Positions 16,244-22,135 of a DNA stretch of 22,135 nt are shown here, in pieces. Position 1 is the first letter of the stretch; each line of letters opens with the position of its first letter. Below the pieces are notes generated by a model. It made no database searches, was not told the origin of the DNA, and was given only the letters and a program-made list of their open reading frames with translations. Source of the DNA: an uncultured Oscillospiraceae bacterium (GTDB lineage: Bacteria; Bacillota; Clostridia; Oscillospirales; Acutalibacteraceae); assembly GCA_900549775.1 (NCBI GenBank), contig URPR01000018.1, positions 1 through 22,135 on the forward strand, given 5' to 3'. Position numbers and translations under genes: made by a program.

Positions 16244-17224
16244 ATGAGTTTTTCAATTGATCTTGGTGCTTGGAACAACGTGTTTGCCGTACCCTGCTGC
16301 GTTGTTGATAAACATATAAAATTAGCGGGTTCTGCACAACTTAAAGTTTTACTTTTTTTATTAAGACATGCCGGCGAAAATATTTCTATTGATGATATTT
16401 CTGCTAGTTTGTCTATGTCTTGTGCAGACATCAAAGATGCTATGCAATACTGGGTGGAAACGAAGCTGATAAACATGCCAAACGTTTTGCCTACGAGTTC
16501 AAACAGTTTACATAAAGCCCGTGAAGATAAAAATTTAATTGACAGTTCACCAAGTAAAGATAATAAATTGAGGGAACTTTCTAAACGCAAAAAACCGGAT
16601 TCAGCTTTCGTTGCGCAAAGGATAAACGATTCTGACGATATAAATTTCTTGATGCAAGAAGCACAAGTCATTTTATCTCGTCCGATATCCAGTGCAGACT
16701 GCGCTACTTTGCTAACTTTTCATGACAGTGATGGTCTTCCGATTGACGTTATTCTGATGCTTCTCCAATACGCAGTGAGCATTGGCAAAGTACACATGAA
16801 TTATATAGATAAAATAGCCAGGTCTTGGGGCATAGAAGAAATAAATACAATAGAAAAGGCTGAAAATAAAATACGCATGCTTGAGAATAGTCGTCAGGCT
16901 TGGAGTATTGTTGAGAAAACGATCGGTATAGAAAAAAGATCACCTACCACCAAGGAAAGTGAAACTGCGAACAGGTGGATTAATGTGTGGAAATTTCCTG
17001 ATGAACTCATCAAAGAGGCGTATGATCGCTGTGTAGATGCTAAAGGCAAATATATCTTGAGTTATATGGACAGTATCATTAGTCGTTGGCATAACTCAGG
17101 AATTCATACATTGAAACAAGCTAGTGAAGAAAAGCAAAAAAACAAATCTAAATTTTCAAATGCTAATCCCATTCCCTCCTACAATATCAACGAATATTAT
17201 GAAACAATGGATATTTTTGCTTAA
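16244..17224 (+). CDS. dnaD: DnaD-domain replication protein
   Basis: A 326-residue DnaD/DnaB-family protein, which helps load the replicative helicase at origins or restart sites. The N-terminal ~25-80 region looks like a winged helix (KVLLFLLRHAGENISIDDIS). A charged, poorly conserved linker (85-125) leads to two DnaD-type helical domains, about 125-205 and 215-290. The conserved YxxxxIxxxW-x3-GI signature is visible as YMDSIISRWHNSGI (274-287), with AENKIRMLENSRQAW just before the second domain. In many Clostridia this gene is followed by a DnaC-like helicase loader; here a terminator comes next. The ATG follows AGAGGTG. The symbol is by family; orthology to Bacillus dnaD is not certain. 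Confidence 0.85.
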   Translation: MSFSIDLGAWNNVFAVPCCVVDKHIKLAGSAQLKVLLFLLRHAGENISIDDISASLSMSCADIKDAMQYWVETKLINMPNVLPTSSNSLHKAREDKNLIDSSPSKDNKLRELSKRKKPDSAFVAQRINDSDDINFLMQEAQVILSRPISSADCATLLTFHDSDGLPIDVILMLLQYAVSIGKVHMNYIDKIARSWGIEEINTIEKAENKIRMLENSRQAWSIVEKTIGIEKRSPTTKESETANRWINVWKFPDELIKEAYDRCVDAKGKYILSYMDSIISRWHNSGIHTLKQASEEKQKNKSKFSNANPIPSYNINEYYETMDIFA

Positions 17225-17240
17225 TGAATATATTTTATTT

Positions 17241-17268
17241 AAGCCATCGGTTAAAATCGGTGGCTTTC
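17241..17268 (+). terminator. Terminator after dnaD
   Basis: AAGCCATCG (17241-17249) pairs with CGGTGGCTT (17258-17266) with one G-T pair, followed by a short T/C-rich stretch. It begins 17 bases after the stop codon. Confidence 0.7.
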
Positions 17269-17368
17269 CTTATATGTAAATACGACATCTGTAAGTAAAA
17301 TGTTAACCTATATAAGTTATTAAATAGCAAATATTTTAGCATTAAAGTCAAAAATTTTCAAAAAATAG

Positions 17369-17397
17369 TTTACATATTTTTTCGTTTGTGATATAAT
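17369..17397 (+). promoter_or_regulatory. Promoter of the Gly-Gly-leader protein operon
   Basis: TTTACA (17369-17374), 17 bases, TATAAT (17392-17397): a near-consensus promoter, ~133 bases before the start of the 858-aa gene. The leader holds a second purine-rich GGAAAGGAG at ~17465-17473 with no evident start codon behind it. Confidence 0.85.
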
Positions 17398-17530
17398 CAA
17401 TTTGGTTATATTATAAATATATCATAATAATTAATGATTACTCAAAAAAATATTATCTTTTAAGTGGAAAGGAGATTAGTTTTATACATTAACACTTTTA
17501 TTTAAATTAAAAAATTAGGAGGAATTTATT

Positions 17531-20107
17531 ATGTCTAAAGAAAACGTTGTTAAATTTTATGACGAGGCAAAGAAAAATGATAAATTAAAAGCGGAATTTG
17601 AAAATTTGCAAAATGAAATGCAAAAAACAGAACAAGTTAAAGATTTTGATAGTTTGGCAGAAAAAATAGTTTATATAGGTAAAAAATATAACTTTGATTT
17701 TTCTAAAGAAGAACTCAATTCATATTTAGAAGATCTAAAAAGTAATCTCACTGATGAAGATTTGTTAAACATAAGCGGGGGAAGATTGTCCCCAAAAGTC
17801 GCTGCCATAGGCATGTTGGGAGTTTTAGGTATTTCTTGTATTGCTGGTACTGCAGTGAAAATGTCTCAATTTCCATCTTCAACTGCTACTCAGCAAGAAG
17901 CAGTTCTATCTAACGAAAACAAAGCTGATAATGGCAATAAAGAAGCTGAAAATGAAGATAAATATGATGGTAAAAATAAAGATAATGATGCTTTGAATCC
18001 ATCAATTTCTAATAATGTAAGTAATCCTAGGTCTGTTAGCGATAGAGCACAACAGCCTTCACATGCCCCAGACGCTAATCTTCTTAAAACCCTTTTTGGG
18101 AATAAACGAAATGATAAAGTTAAAAATGAGTCACCTTCTCTCACTGTTGCATCACAACAAAAAAGTACCTCCGCTGGTACTTCTTCACAAAAAGAAAACT
18201 CTTCGCCTGATGCTATAGTAAATAAGGAAGAAAAAACTTCGCAAGGAATTTTTGATCAAGATAACACAACTTTAGATGCCGTACAATCTATGTTCCTTGA
18301 CGCTGAAGCAGAAATGGAAGCAAAAACTAAAGCAGAAGCTGAAAATATAGCAAAAATAAAAAATGTAGAAAATAAAGGTAGCGGATGGGTATATGTAAGC
18401 CTAAAAGACGGCGAGGATAGCTTTACTATAAGTAGAGGAAGCCTACAATATTTAGCAAACATGACCTCAATGAATGTAAACGATATAAAATATATATGGG
18501 TAAACAACGGTCAAGTCGCACCAACACTGAGCAATGATATAAGAGAAATCTTTTCAGAACCTTCTGACGTACAATGGCGAGCACTTGGAGGTGTTTATCA
18601 AAATGCCGTAAAACGTTTTACAGAAGAAGAAACAAAAGCAAAAGAGACAGAAGAAATAAACAAATTAATGACAGCCGGCAACGGCTACAATGAAGATCAA
18701 ATTGCCAGAAATCTTGCAGATCTTAACGTTAAATCAGCAAAAAAAGATGGTAGTTGGTTAATGTTAACTTTAGAAAATAAAGACAAAGGTGTTACCATTA
18801 CGAAAGAAAATTTAAGTACTCTTGCTAGAGTAGCAGGCTTTAAAAATGCCGATGAAGTTCAATATATACAAGTTGAAAACGGTGATGTTTCCCCAACGTT
18901 AGGTGCAAACCTGCAAGAAACTTTCTCGGAACCTAGTACGGTAACTGGTTGGATTGGACATAGATATATAAACACTATGCATCATCTTTCTGCTGATGAA
19001 ATAAAAAATAAAAAAATACAAGCTCTTGTCCATAGTGATGTAAAAGAAGACCTCGCTAAATTTATAGTAGAACAAAATATATATGTAAGAAACTCAGACG
19101 GTGCCTTAAATAATAACGAATTAGCAATCGCTGAGACTATGTATCATGAAGGTGTAGATAAAGAAACAGCTAAACTCATGTGGCACAAGATTGACAAAAA
19201 AGTCGCTATAACTATGGTTGAACATGGAGTAGATGAAGAGACCGCTATAGAAATAAATAAAATAGCAAAAGTTACAAGCAGTTATACTGGTCAATGGGTT
19301 TATGCGACTTTAAAAGACGGTGAAACAAGTTTAAAAATAAACCAAAATATACTGAAGTATTTAGCTAAAACGGCCGGATTTAAAAAAGCAGATGATGTAA
19401 AAGCTATCCAAATAAATAACGGCAATGTAATACCTGAAATTTCAGATGACCTTAAATATAAATTTACCATTGAAGATTATAGTTCCAGTTATAAAAACGT
19501 TGCAATGCGTCTAAAGGAAAATGAAATTCGAAATAATACTTTAGATAAGAATGGTATAAAAAAATTAAGATTTGATAAATCTAAAAATGCAATTTATATT
19601 ACTATGAAAACCAACCATGATACTTTAAATCTTAAAAATAGGTGTGAAGATGGCAAGACTTTACTAGCTTATATTGAAAAATTAACCAATGTGGACATCG
19701 ATAGTGTATACGTCGGCAAAAATGAGCAAGACTTCAACAGTGAAAACGGTAATGAAGGAATAAAAATTATTTATGACGAAGAATATGCTGGGTCAATTAC
19801 ATTTGAATCAGGAAAAGACGTATTAGACACACAAAAACAAAAAATAGAAAAGATATCTACAGACGAAAATGGAAATTTAACAGTAATTTTAAAGAATGAT
19901 ACAGATGATACATTATTCGAGATAAATACGGATGTAATAAAACATTTGCAAAAAGAAACTGGAATGGTTGGCTGGTTTAGCACAGCGCCTTTAAAAAGTT
20001 TAACGGTTAAAAAATCTGATGGAAAAACCAATGCGAGAATACGTGTAGCTCAAAGTATAAAAGATAAATATGAACTTGTAGACGGAGTACTACAAGCTAA
20101 AAATTAA
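17531..20107 (+). CDS. Nif11-type Gly-Gly leader fused to a large repeat protein
   Basis: An 858-residue protein. Residues 1-84 match the Nif11-like leader peptide pattern: ENVVKFYDEAKKNDKLK near the start, a YNFDFSKEELNSYL block and LTDEDLLNISGG (73-84) ending in a double glycine, where leader peptidases of C39 type cut. A hydrophobic segment follows at once (about 88-110, with GMLGVLG), then a polar linker (111-250), a short coiled-coil-like stretch (255-278), and about five related repeats of 75-90 residues. The usual Nif11 leader precedes a short peptide core, so such a long cargo is unusual. AGGAGG lies eight bases before ATG. It heads a likely operon with a GNAT enzyme and a second Gly-Gly peptide. 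Export by a peptidase-ABC transporter is inferred; none is encoded here. Confidence 0.88.
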   Translation: MSKENVVKFYDEAKKNDKLKAEFENLQNEMQKTEQVKDFDSLAEKIVYIGKKYNFDFSKEELNSYLEDLKSNLTDEDLLNISGGRLSPKVAAIGMLGVLGISCIAGTAVKMSQFPSSTATQQEAVLSNENKADNGNKEAENEDKYDGKNKDNDALNPSISNNVSNPRSVSDRAQQPSHAPDANLLKTLFGNKRNDKVKNESPSLTVASQQKSTSAGTSSQKENSSPDAIVNKEEKTSQGIFDQDNTTLDAVQSMFLDAEAEMEAKTKAEAENIAKIKNVENKGSGWVYVSLKDGEDSFTISRGSLQYLANMTSMNVNDIKYIWVNNGQVAPTLSNDIREIFSEPSDVQWRALGGVYQNAVKRFTEEETKAKETEEINKLMTAGNGYNEDQIARNLADLNVKSAKKDGSWLMLTLENKDKGVTITKENLSTLARVAGFKNADEVQYIQVENGDVSPTLGANLQETFSEPSTVTGWIGHRYINTMHHLSADEIKNKKIQALVHSDVKEDLAKFIVEQNIYVRNSDGALNNNELAIAETMYHEGVDKETAKLMWHKIDKKVAITMVEHGVDEETAIEINKIAKVTSSYTGQWVYATLKDGETSLKINQNILKYLAKTAGFKKADDVKAIQINNGNVIPEISDDLKYKFTIEDYSSSYKNVAMRLKENEIRNNTLDKNGIKKLRFDKSKNAIYITMKTNHDTLNLKNRCEDGKTLLAYIEKLTNVDIDSVYVGKNEQDFNSENGNEGIKIIYDEEYAGSITFESGKDVLDTQKQKIEKISTDENGNLTVILKNDTDDTLFEINTDVIKHLQKETGMVGWFSTAPLKSLTVKKSDGKTNARIRVAQSIKDKYELVDGVLQAKN
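18362..20080 (+). repeat. Tandem ~75-90-residue protein repeats
   Basis: Within the 858-aa protein, three clear repeats lie at residues 278-366, 399-490 and 580-665 and two more divergent ones at 676-750 and 772-850. The shared pattern is W-V/L-Y/M..L-K/E-D/N, then I-T/N...L..LA...GF..ADEV, then I.VNNG.V.PTL, e.g. YIWVNNGQVAPTL, YIQVENGDVSPTL and AIQINNGNVIPEI. Repeats 1 and 2 also share FSEPS. The insert at 491-579 holds two copies of a shorter motif (HEGVDKETA, EHGVDEETA). The pattern suggests a repeated beta-alpha-beta adhesion or binding module; the family is not recognised. Confidence 0.8.
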
Positions 20108-20122
20108 TATTATTACGTTATA

Positions 20123-20156
20123 TCTGGCTCTGTGGTGTTATAGACGCAGAGCCAGA
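20123..20156 (+). promoter_or_regulatory. Strong intercistronic hairpin
   Basis: TCTGGCTCTGTG (20123-20134) pairs with CGCAGAGCCAGA (20145-20156), 12 pairs with one G-T, in the gap between the 858-aa gene and the GNAT gene. No T-run follows on either strand, so it is more likely an mRNA stability or processing element than a full terminator. It could make the large protein more abundant than the downstream products. Confidence 0.55.
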
Positions 20157-20171
20157 ACAAAAGAAAAGGAT

Positions 20172-20756
20172 GTGAAAGGAATGACGACTCAGGTAAAAAA
20201 TGTTACCTATTCAAATTTTGCAAACGAATATTTGGACGATATGATAAATGTCGCTGTTGGCAGATTTGGAGAAAATTATATAGATAGAAAAAAAATTTTA
20301 GACCACGTAAATTGCGATAACGAAATGTGCACATTAGCCTTGGATGAAAACGGCAATGTACTGGGTTATTGTTTATTCTTTGAAGATAATATGAATAGTG
20401 CTGAAAAGGACTTTAAAATCCCTAAGCAAGAACTAATTTCCGTAACAGGATCCAACAGTTCCATATGCCACACTAAATCTATGGCACTTAGAAAAGATTG
20501 TGAAAAAATGGGACTAGGATATAATTTGTTTAACAGAACCTTGAATAAAGCTCAAAAAATAGGATATAAAGCAGCATGGTGCCCCGCTTGGAAAAGAGGC
20601 AGTTATGTTCCCGTTGAAAACGTACTTTTAAAGTCAGGATTTACTTTCTTTAAAACCGTACATAGAATATGGGAAGATGACAAAAACTATACTTGCGTAG
20701 AGTGCAATGGTCCTTGTAAATGCGATGCTGCTATATATTATAAAATTTTAAATTAG
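20172..20756 (+). CDS. GNAT acetyltransferase with C-terminal cysteine cluster
   Basis: A 194-residue GNAT-fold enzyme, which transfers an acyl group from acyl-CoA to an amine. The acetyl-CoA loop is seen in SMALRKDCEKMGLGYNLFN (103-121), followed by NKAQKIGYKAAWCPAWKRG and the late strand VLLKSGFTFFKTV. The C-terminus YTCVECNGPCKCDAAIYYK (173-191) has a C-x2-C-x3-C-x-C cluster that looks metal-binding; I recall the same tail in a subset of bacterial and archaeal GNATs. The start is uncertain: GTG at 20172 or ATG at 20181 (191 aa), the latter better spaced from AAAAGGA at 20163. It lies 64 bases after one Gly-Gly-leader gene and 25 bases before another, so it may modify one of them, or be unrelated. 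Confidence 0.85.
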   Translation: MKGMTTQVKNVTYSNFANEYLDDMINVAVGRFGENYIDRKKILDHVNCDNEMCTLALDENGNVLGYCLFFEDNMNSAEKDFKIPKQELISVTGSNSSICHTKSMALRKDCEKMGLGYNLFNRTLNKAQKIGYKAAWCPAWKRGSYVPVENVLLKSGFTFFKTVHRIWEDDKNYTCVECNGPCKCDAAIYYKILN

Positions 20757-20781
20757 TCTGGCTGGGAAAGGAGTTTTATGA

Positions 20782-20949
20782 ATGGAAAAAGAAAAGAAAA
20801 CAACAAAAAAAACTAATGAGAAAAAAGACATTATAGAACTTATAGAAGATAGTTTAGGTGGAGTTTCTGGTGGGCGGCTGTCTTACAATTATACAAATGT
20901 AGATAACGCTAATCACTTTAAAGATTACGGTAAACAAAAAAGTCAATAG
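20782..20949 (+). CDS. Small Gly-Gly-motif peptide
   Basis: A 55-residue peptide: a lysine-rich start (MEKEKKTTKKTNEKK), a helix (DIIELIEDSLG), then VSGGRLS with the double glycine at 30-31, and a 24-residue tail rich in N, Y, D and K (YNYTNVDNANHFKDYGKQKS). The SGGRLS segment is identical to that of the 858-aa protein two genes upstream. AAAGGAG lies eight bases before this ATG; the ATG four bases earlier, in another frame, would give only 12 residues. It reads as a ribosomal peptide precursor cut after Gly-Gly, giving a ~24-residue product with no cysteine, or as an accessory peptide of the same system. A signalling or bacteriocin role is possible but not shown. Confidence 0.6.
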   Translation: MEKEKKTTKKTNEKKDIIELIEDSLGGVSGGRLSYNYTNVDNANHFKDYGKQKSQ

Positions 20950-20975
20950 TAAATAAAAAAATAAAAACAAAAAAG

Positions 20976-21005
20976 CTCGAGAGAAAATTTAAATAATCTC
21001 TCGAG
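20976..21005. terminator. Terminator between the small Gly-Gly peptide and the secreted paralogues
   Basis: CTCGAGAGA (20976-20984) pairs with TCTCTCGAG (20997-21005). Read on the minus strand it is followed by a long T-rich tract, so it ends the leftward secreted-protein gene. Rightward it has only weak T content but lies where the Gly-Gly operon should end. Confidence 0.8.
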
Positions 21006-21011
21006 ACCTTA

Positions 21012-21581
21012 TCATGCTAAAGGCCGGCTAAGTTTCTCCATAGCTTCTTCAAGACTCATTTCGTAAATTAAAGCGTATACGGCCACTGCTGCTCGATTAG
21101 ATGGAGCAGGTCTAAATTTCATTTTATGAAAGAACCACAATGCCCTTTCATAAACTTTATCATCAGTCTCTTCTAGTCTAAGATCAGGATTCGCAAATCC
21201 AATATTGTATTTATAATGATATTGTCTATCAAATTTCTTGCTATATTCTTCGTAATCATCTGCCATTTTATCTTCACCAATTTTTCTTAGCAATGATGGA
21301 AAATGGCATTCTTTAGCGACATAACTTCTTATATCATGGCAATCTGCAACTAAGCCTGCAAGTTCTCGTTCATTTAAATTATTGATATTTTCTAATTTTT
21401 CAATTTGTTCTGCAGGCAAACTATTAGTACCTTTACCTTCTAATACTGCAATTTCTTCTTTGGTCAAATAAAAATCATAGATACCTTCTGATGCTGCATT
21501 TGCACTTAAGCCTAAAAAACTACTAGTACTTAAAGTGAAAGTGAAACATAATGAACTAAGTTTTTTCAAAAATCTTCTCAT
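21012..21581 (-). CDS. Secreted protein, paralogue 1 (cysteine pair)
   Basis: A 189-residue protein of no family known to me. It has a Sec signal peptide, MRRFLKKLSSLC then a hydrophobic core and LGLSANA cut at ~29/30. The mature part is helical and acidic, with two cysteines (C81 and C92) that could form a disulphide outside the cell, a FKKFD/YHYK-like aromatic stretch, and a C-terminal block RPAPSNRAAVAVYALIY (157-173). I use the ATG at 21581 because GGGGAGGTG lies five bases upstream; the frame is open to 21599. The second paralogue lies 71 bases upstream on the same strand, probably in the same transcript. Confidence 0.8.
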   Translation of the reverse strand: MRRFLKKLSSLCFTFTLSTSSFLGLSANAASEGIYDFYLTKEEIAVLEGKGTNSLPAEQIEKLENINNLNERELAGLVADCHDIRSYVAKECHFPSLLRKIGEDKMADDYEEYSKKFDRQYHYKYNIGFANPDLRLEETDDKVYERALWFFHKMKFRPAPSNRAAVAVYALIYEMSLEEAMEKLSRPLA

Positions 21582-22135
21582 TTTTTCACCTCCCCTCATT
21601 GCTTAATTAGCTTACCACATATATAAAAAGTAAGCAATAAGCTTATAAAGAGTTACAAACTTATAGCTCTTCTCCTGCCAAAGGGTTTAAAGTACTGGAT
21701 AAGTTCCTTCTCAGCTACCTCATAACTTTTTCTATAAATTAATGCGTATATGCCTACGGCTGCTGTATCCAATGGATGAGGTTTAAATTTATTCTTAAAA
21801 AAATTCGTTGCCATTTCAAAAAAGGCTTCATCACCGTTATACACTTCAGACCAATTCAATGATTCAAAGAATTCAAGCCTATGCCTCTCGTACTCTTCTG
21901 CTAATTTTTTTTCACCATTGGCCACTAGCAAATCATAAAAACAGTTCTCTATCTCTATATATAAATACCAGCCTTGACACCTTTTAACCGTGTCTGCAAC
22001 TTCTTGCGCACTCAAACCCTCAAGACTAATATCTTCTAATGCTGCATTTGCACTCAAACCTAAAAAAGTACTAGCACATAAAAATAAAACTAAACATAAT
22101 AAACTAAGTTTTTTCAAAAATCTTCTCATTTTTTC
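21499..22135 (-). repeat. Tandem gene duplication with near-identical signal-peptide DNA
   Basis: The DNA for the signal peptides (21499-21590 and 22041-22135) is strongly conserved between the two genes, including a long identical run that spans the start codon and the bases before it (shared TTTTTTCAAAAATCTTCTCA on the plus strand). The mature parts have diverged much more. This is a tandem duplicate; further copies may lie beyond the right edge. Confidence 0.75.
21653..22129 (-). CDS. Secreted protein, paralogue 2 (cysteine pair)
   Basis: A 158-residue paralogue of the gene to its left. The signal peptide is nearly the same (MRRFLKKLSLLC ... FLGLSANA). The mature part is shorter (it lacks ~35 residues after the signal) but keeps the acidic helix, a cysteine pair (C51 and C63, against C81/C92) and the block FKPHPLDTAAVGIYALIY (115-132), ending in a basic tail (FGRRRAISL). 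The start ATG at 22129 is six bases from the window edge, so the ribosome binding site is not visible, but the sequence up to the edge matches that before paralogue 1. The function is unknown. Confidence 0.78.
   Translation of the reverse strand: MRRFLKKLSLLCLVLFLCASTFLGLSANAALEDISLEGLSAQEVADTVKRCQGWYLYIEIENCFYDLLVANGEKKLAEEYERHRLEFFESLNWSEVYNGDEAFFEMATNFFKNKFKPHPLDTAAVGIYALIYRKSYEVAEKELIQYFKPFGRRRAISL

Noticed and set aside
17465..17500. Small upstream ORF in the leader of the 858-aa gene
   Set aside because: A GGAAAGGAG lies there but no start codon follows at a suitable distance and in-frame stops come at once.
21582..21599. Upstream ATG of secreted paralogue 1
   Set aside because: Its first codons are the GGGGAGGTG ribosome binding site itself, and the second paralogue starts at the inner MRRFLKK.
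1..22135. tRNA, rRNA or CRISPR array
   Set aside because: No cloverleaf, rRNA segment or regularly spaced direct repeat was seen by reading both strands.

Overview
The window is AT-rich DNA from a Gram-positive, spore-forming lineage, most likely Clostridia. The evidence is spoVAD, a dacF-type D,D-carboxypeptidase, a DUF1934-argS pair, a DnaD replication protein, a single zinc-ribbon L32 and strong AGGAGG ribosome binding sites. It also carries a full-length Tlc-type ATP/ADP translocase, a transporter known mainly from bacteria living inside eukaryotic cells. The inference is a host-associated, probably intracellular, Clostridia-like bacterium. The broken genes at the left edge and several uncharacterised exported proteins fit that picture but do not prove it.

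Layout. 1-1303: eroded DNA. A phi13-type phage major tail protein pseudogene (- strand; one frameshift, two internal stops) lies head to head with a 5'-truncated chloramphenicol acetyltransferase (+). 1692-3999: divergent spoVAD (-) and dacF-like gene (+), sharing a 139-bp region with two sporulation-sigma-like promoters. 4078-5610: tlc on the minus strand, convergent with dacF over a shared terminator. 5878-6226: rpmF with a consensus promoter, a leader hairpin and a terminator. 6293-10301: tightly packed run ddl - murI - DUF1934 - argS (peptidoglycan precursors plus arginyl-tRNA). 10477-11569: two small membrane proteins. 11844-14690: a 948-aa Sec-exported protein of unknown family. 14738-16078: pgi (-), divergent from a dnaD-family gene (16244-17224).

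17369-22129 is the most unusual part. An 858-residue protein begins with a Nif11-like leader ending in Gly-Gly, followed by a hydrophobic segment, a polar linker and about five copies of a ~75-90-residue repeat. A GNAT acetyltransferase with a C-terminal cysteine cluster follows, then a 55-residue peptide carrying the same SGGRLS sequence at its own double glycine. Opposite these lie two tandem paralogous genes for small Sec-exported proteins that share almost identical signal peptides and a cysteine pair.

Working model (inference): the housekeeping genes maintain wall synthesis, spores and central metabolism; Tlc draws ATP from a host; and the 948-aa protein, the Gly-Gly-leader protein and the paired secreted proteins form the exported interface with that host. 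No transporter or leader peptidase is encoded in the window. No tRNA, rRNA or CRISPR array was seen.
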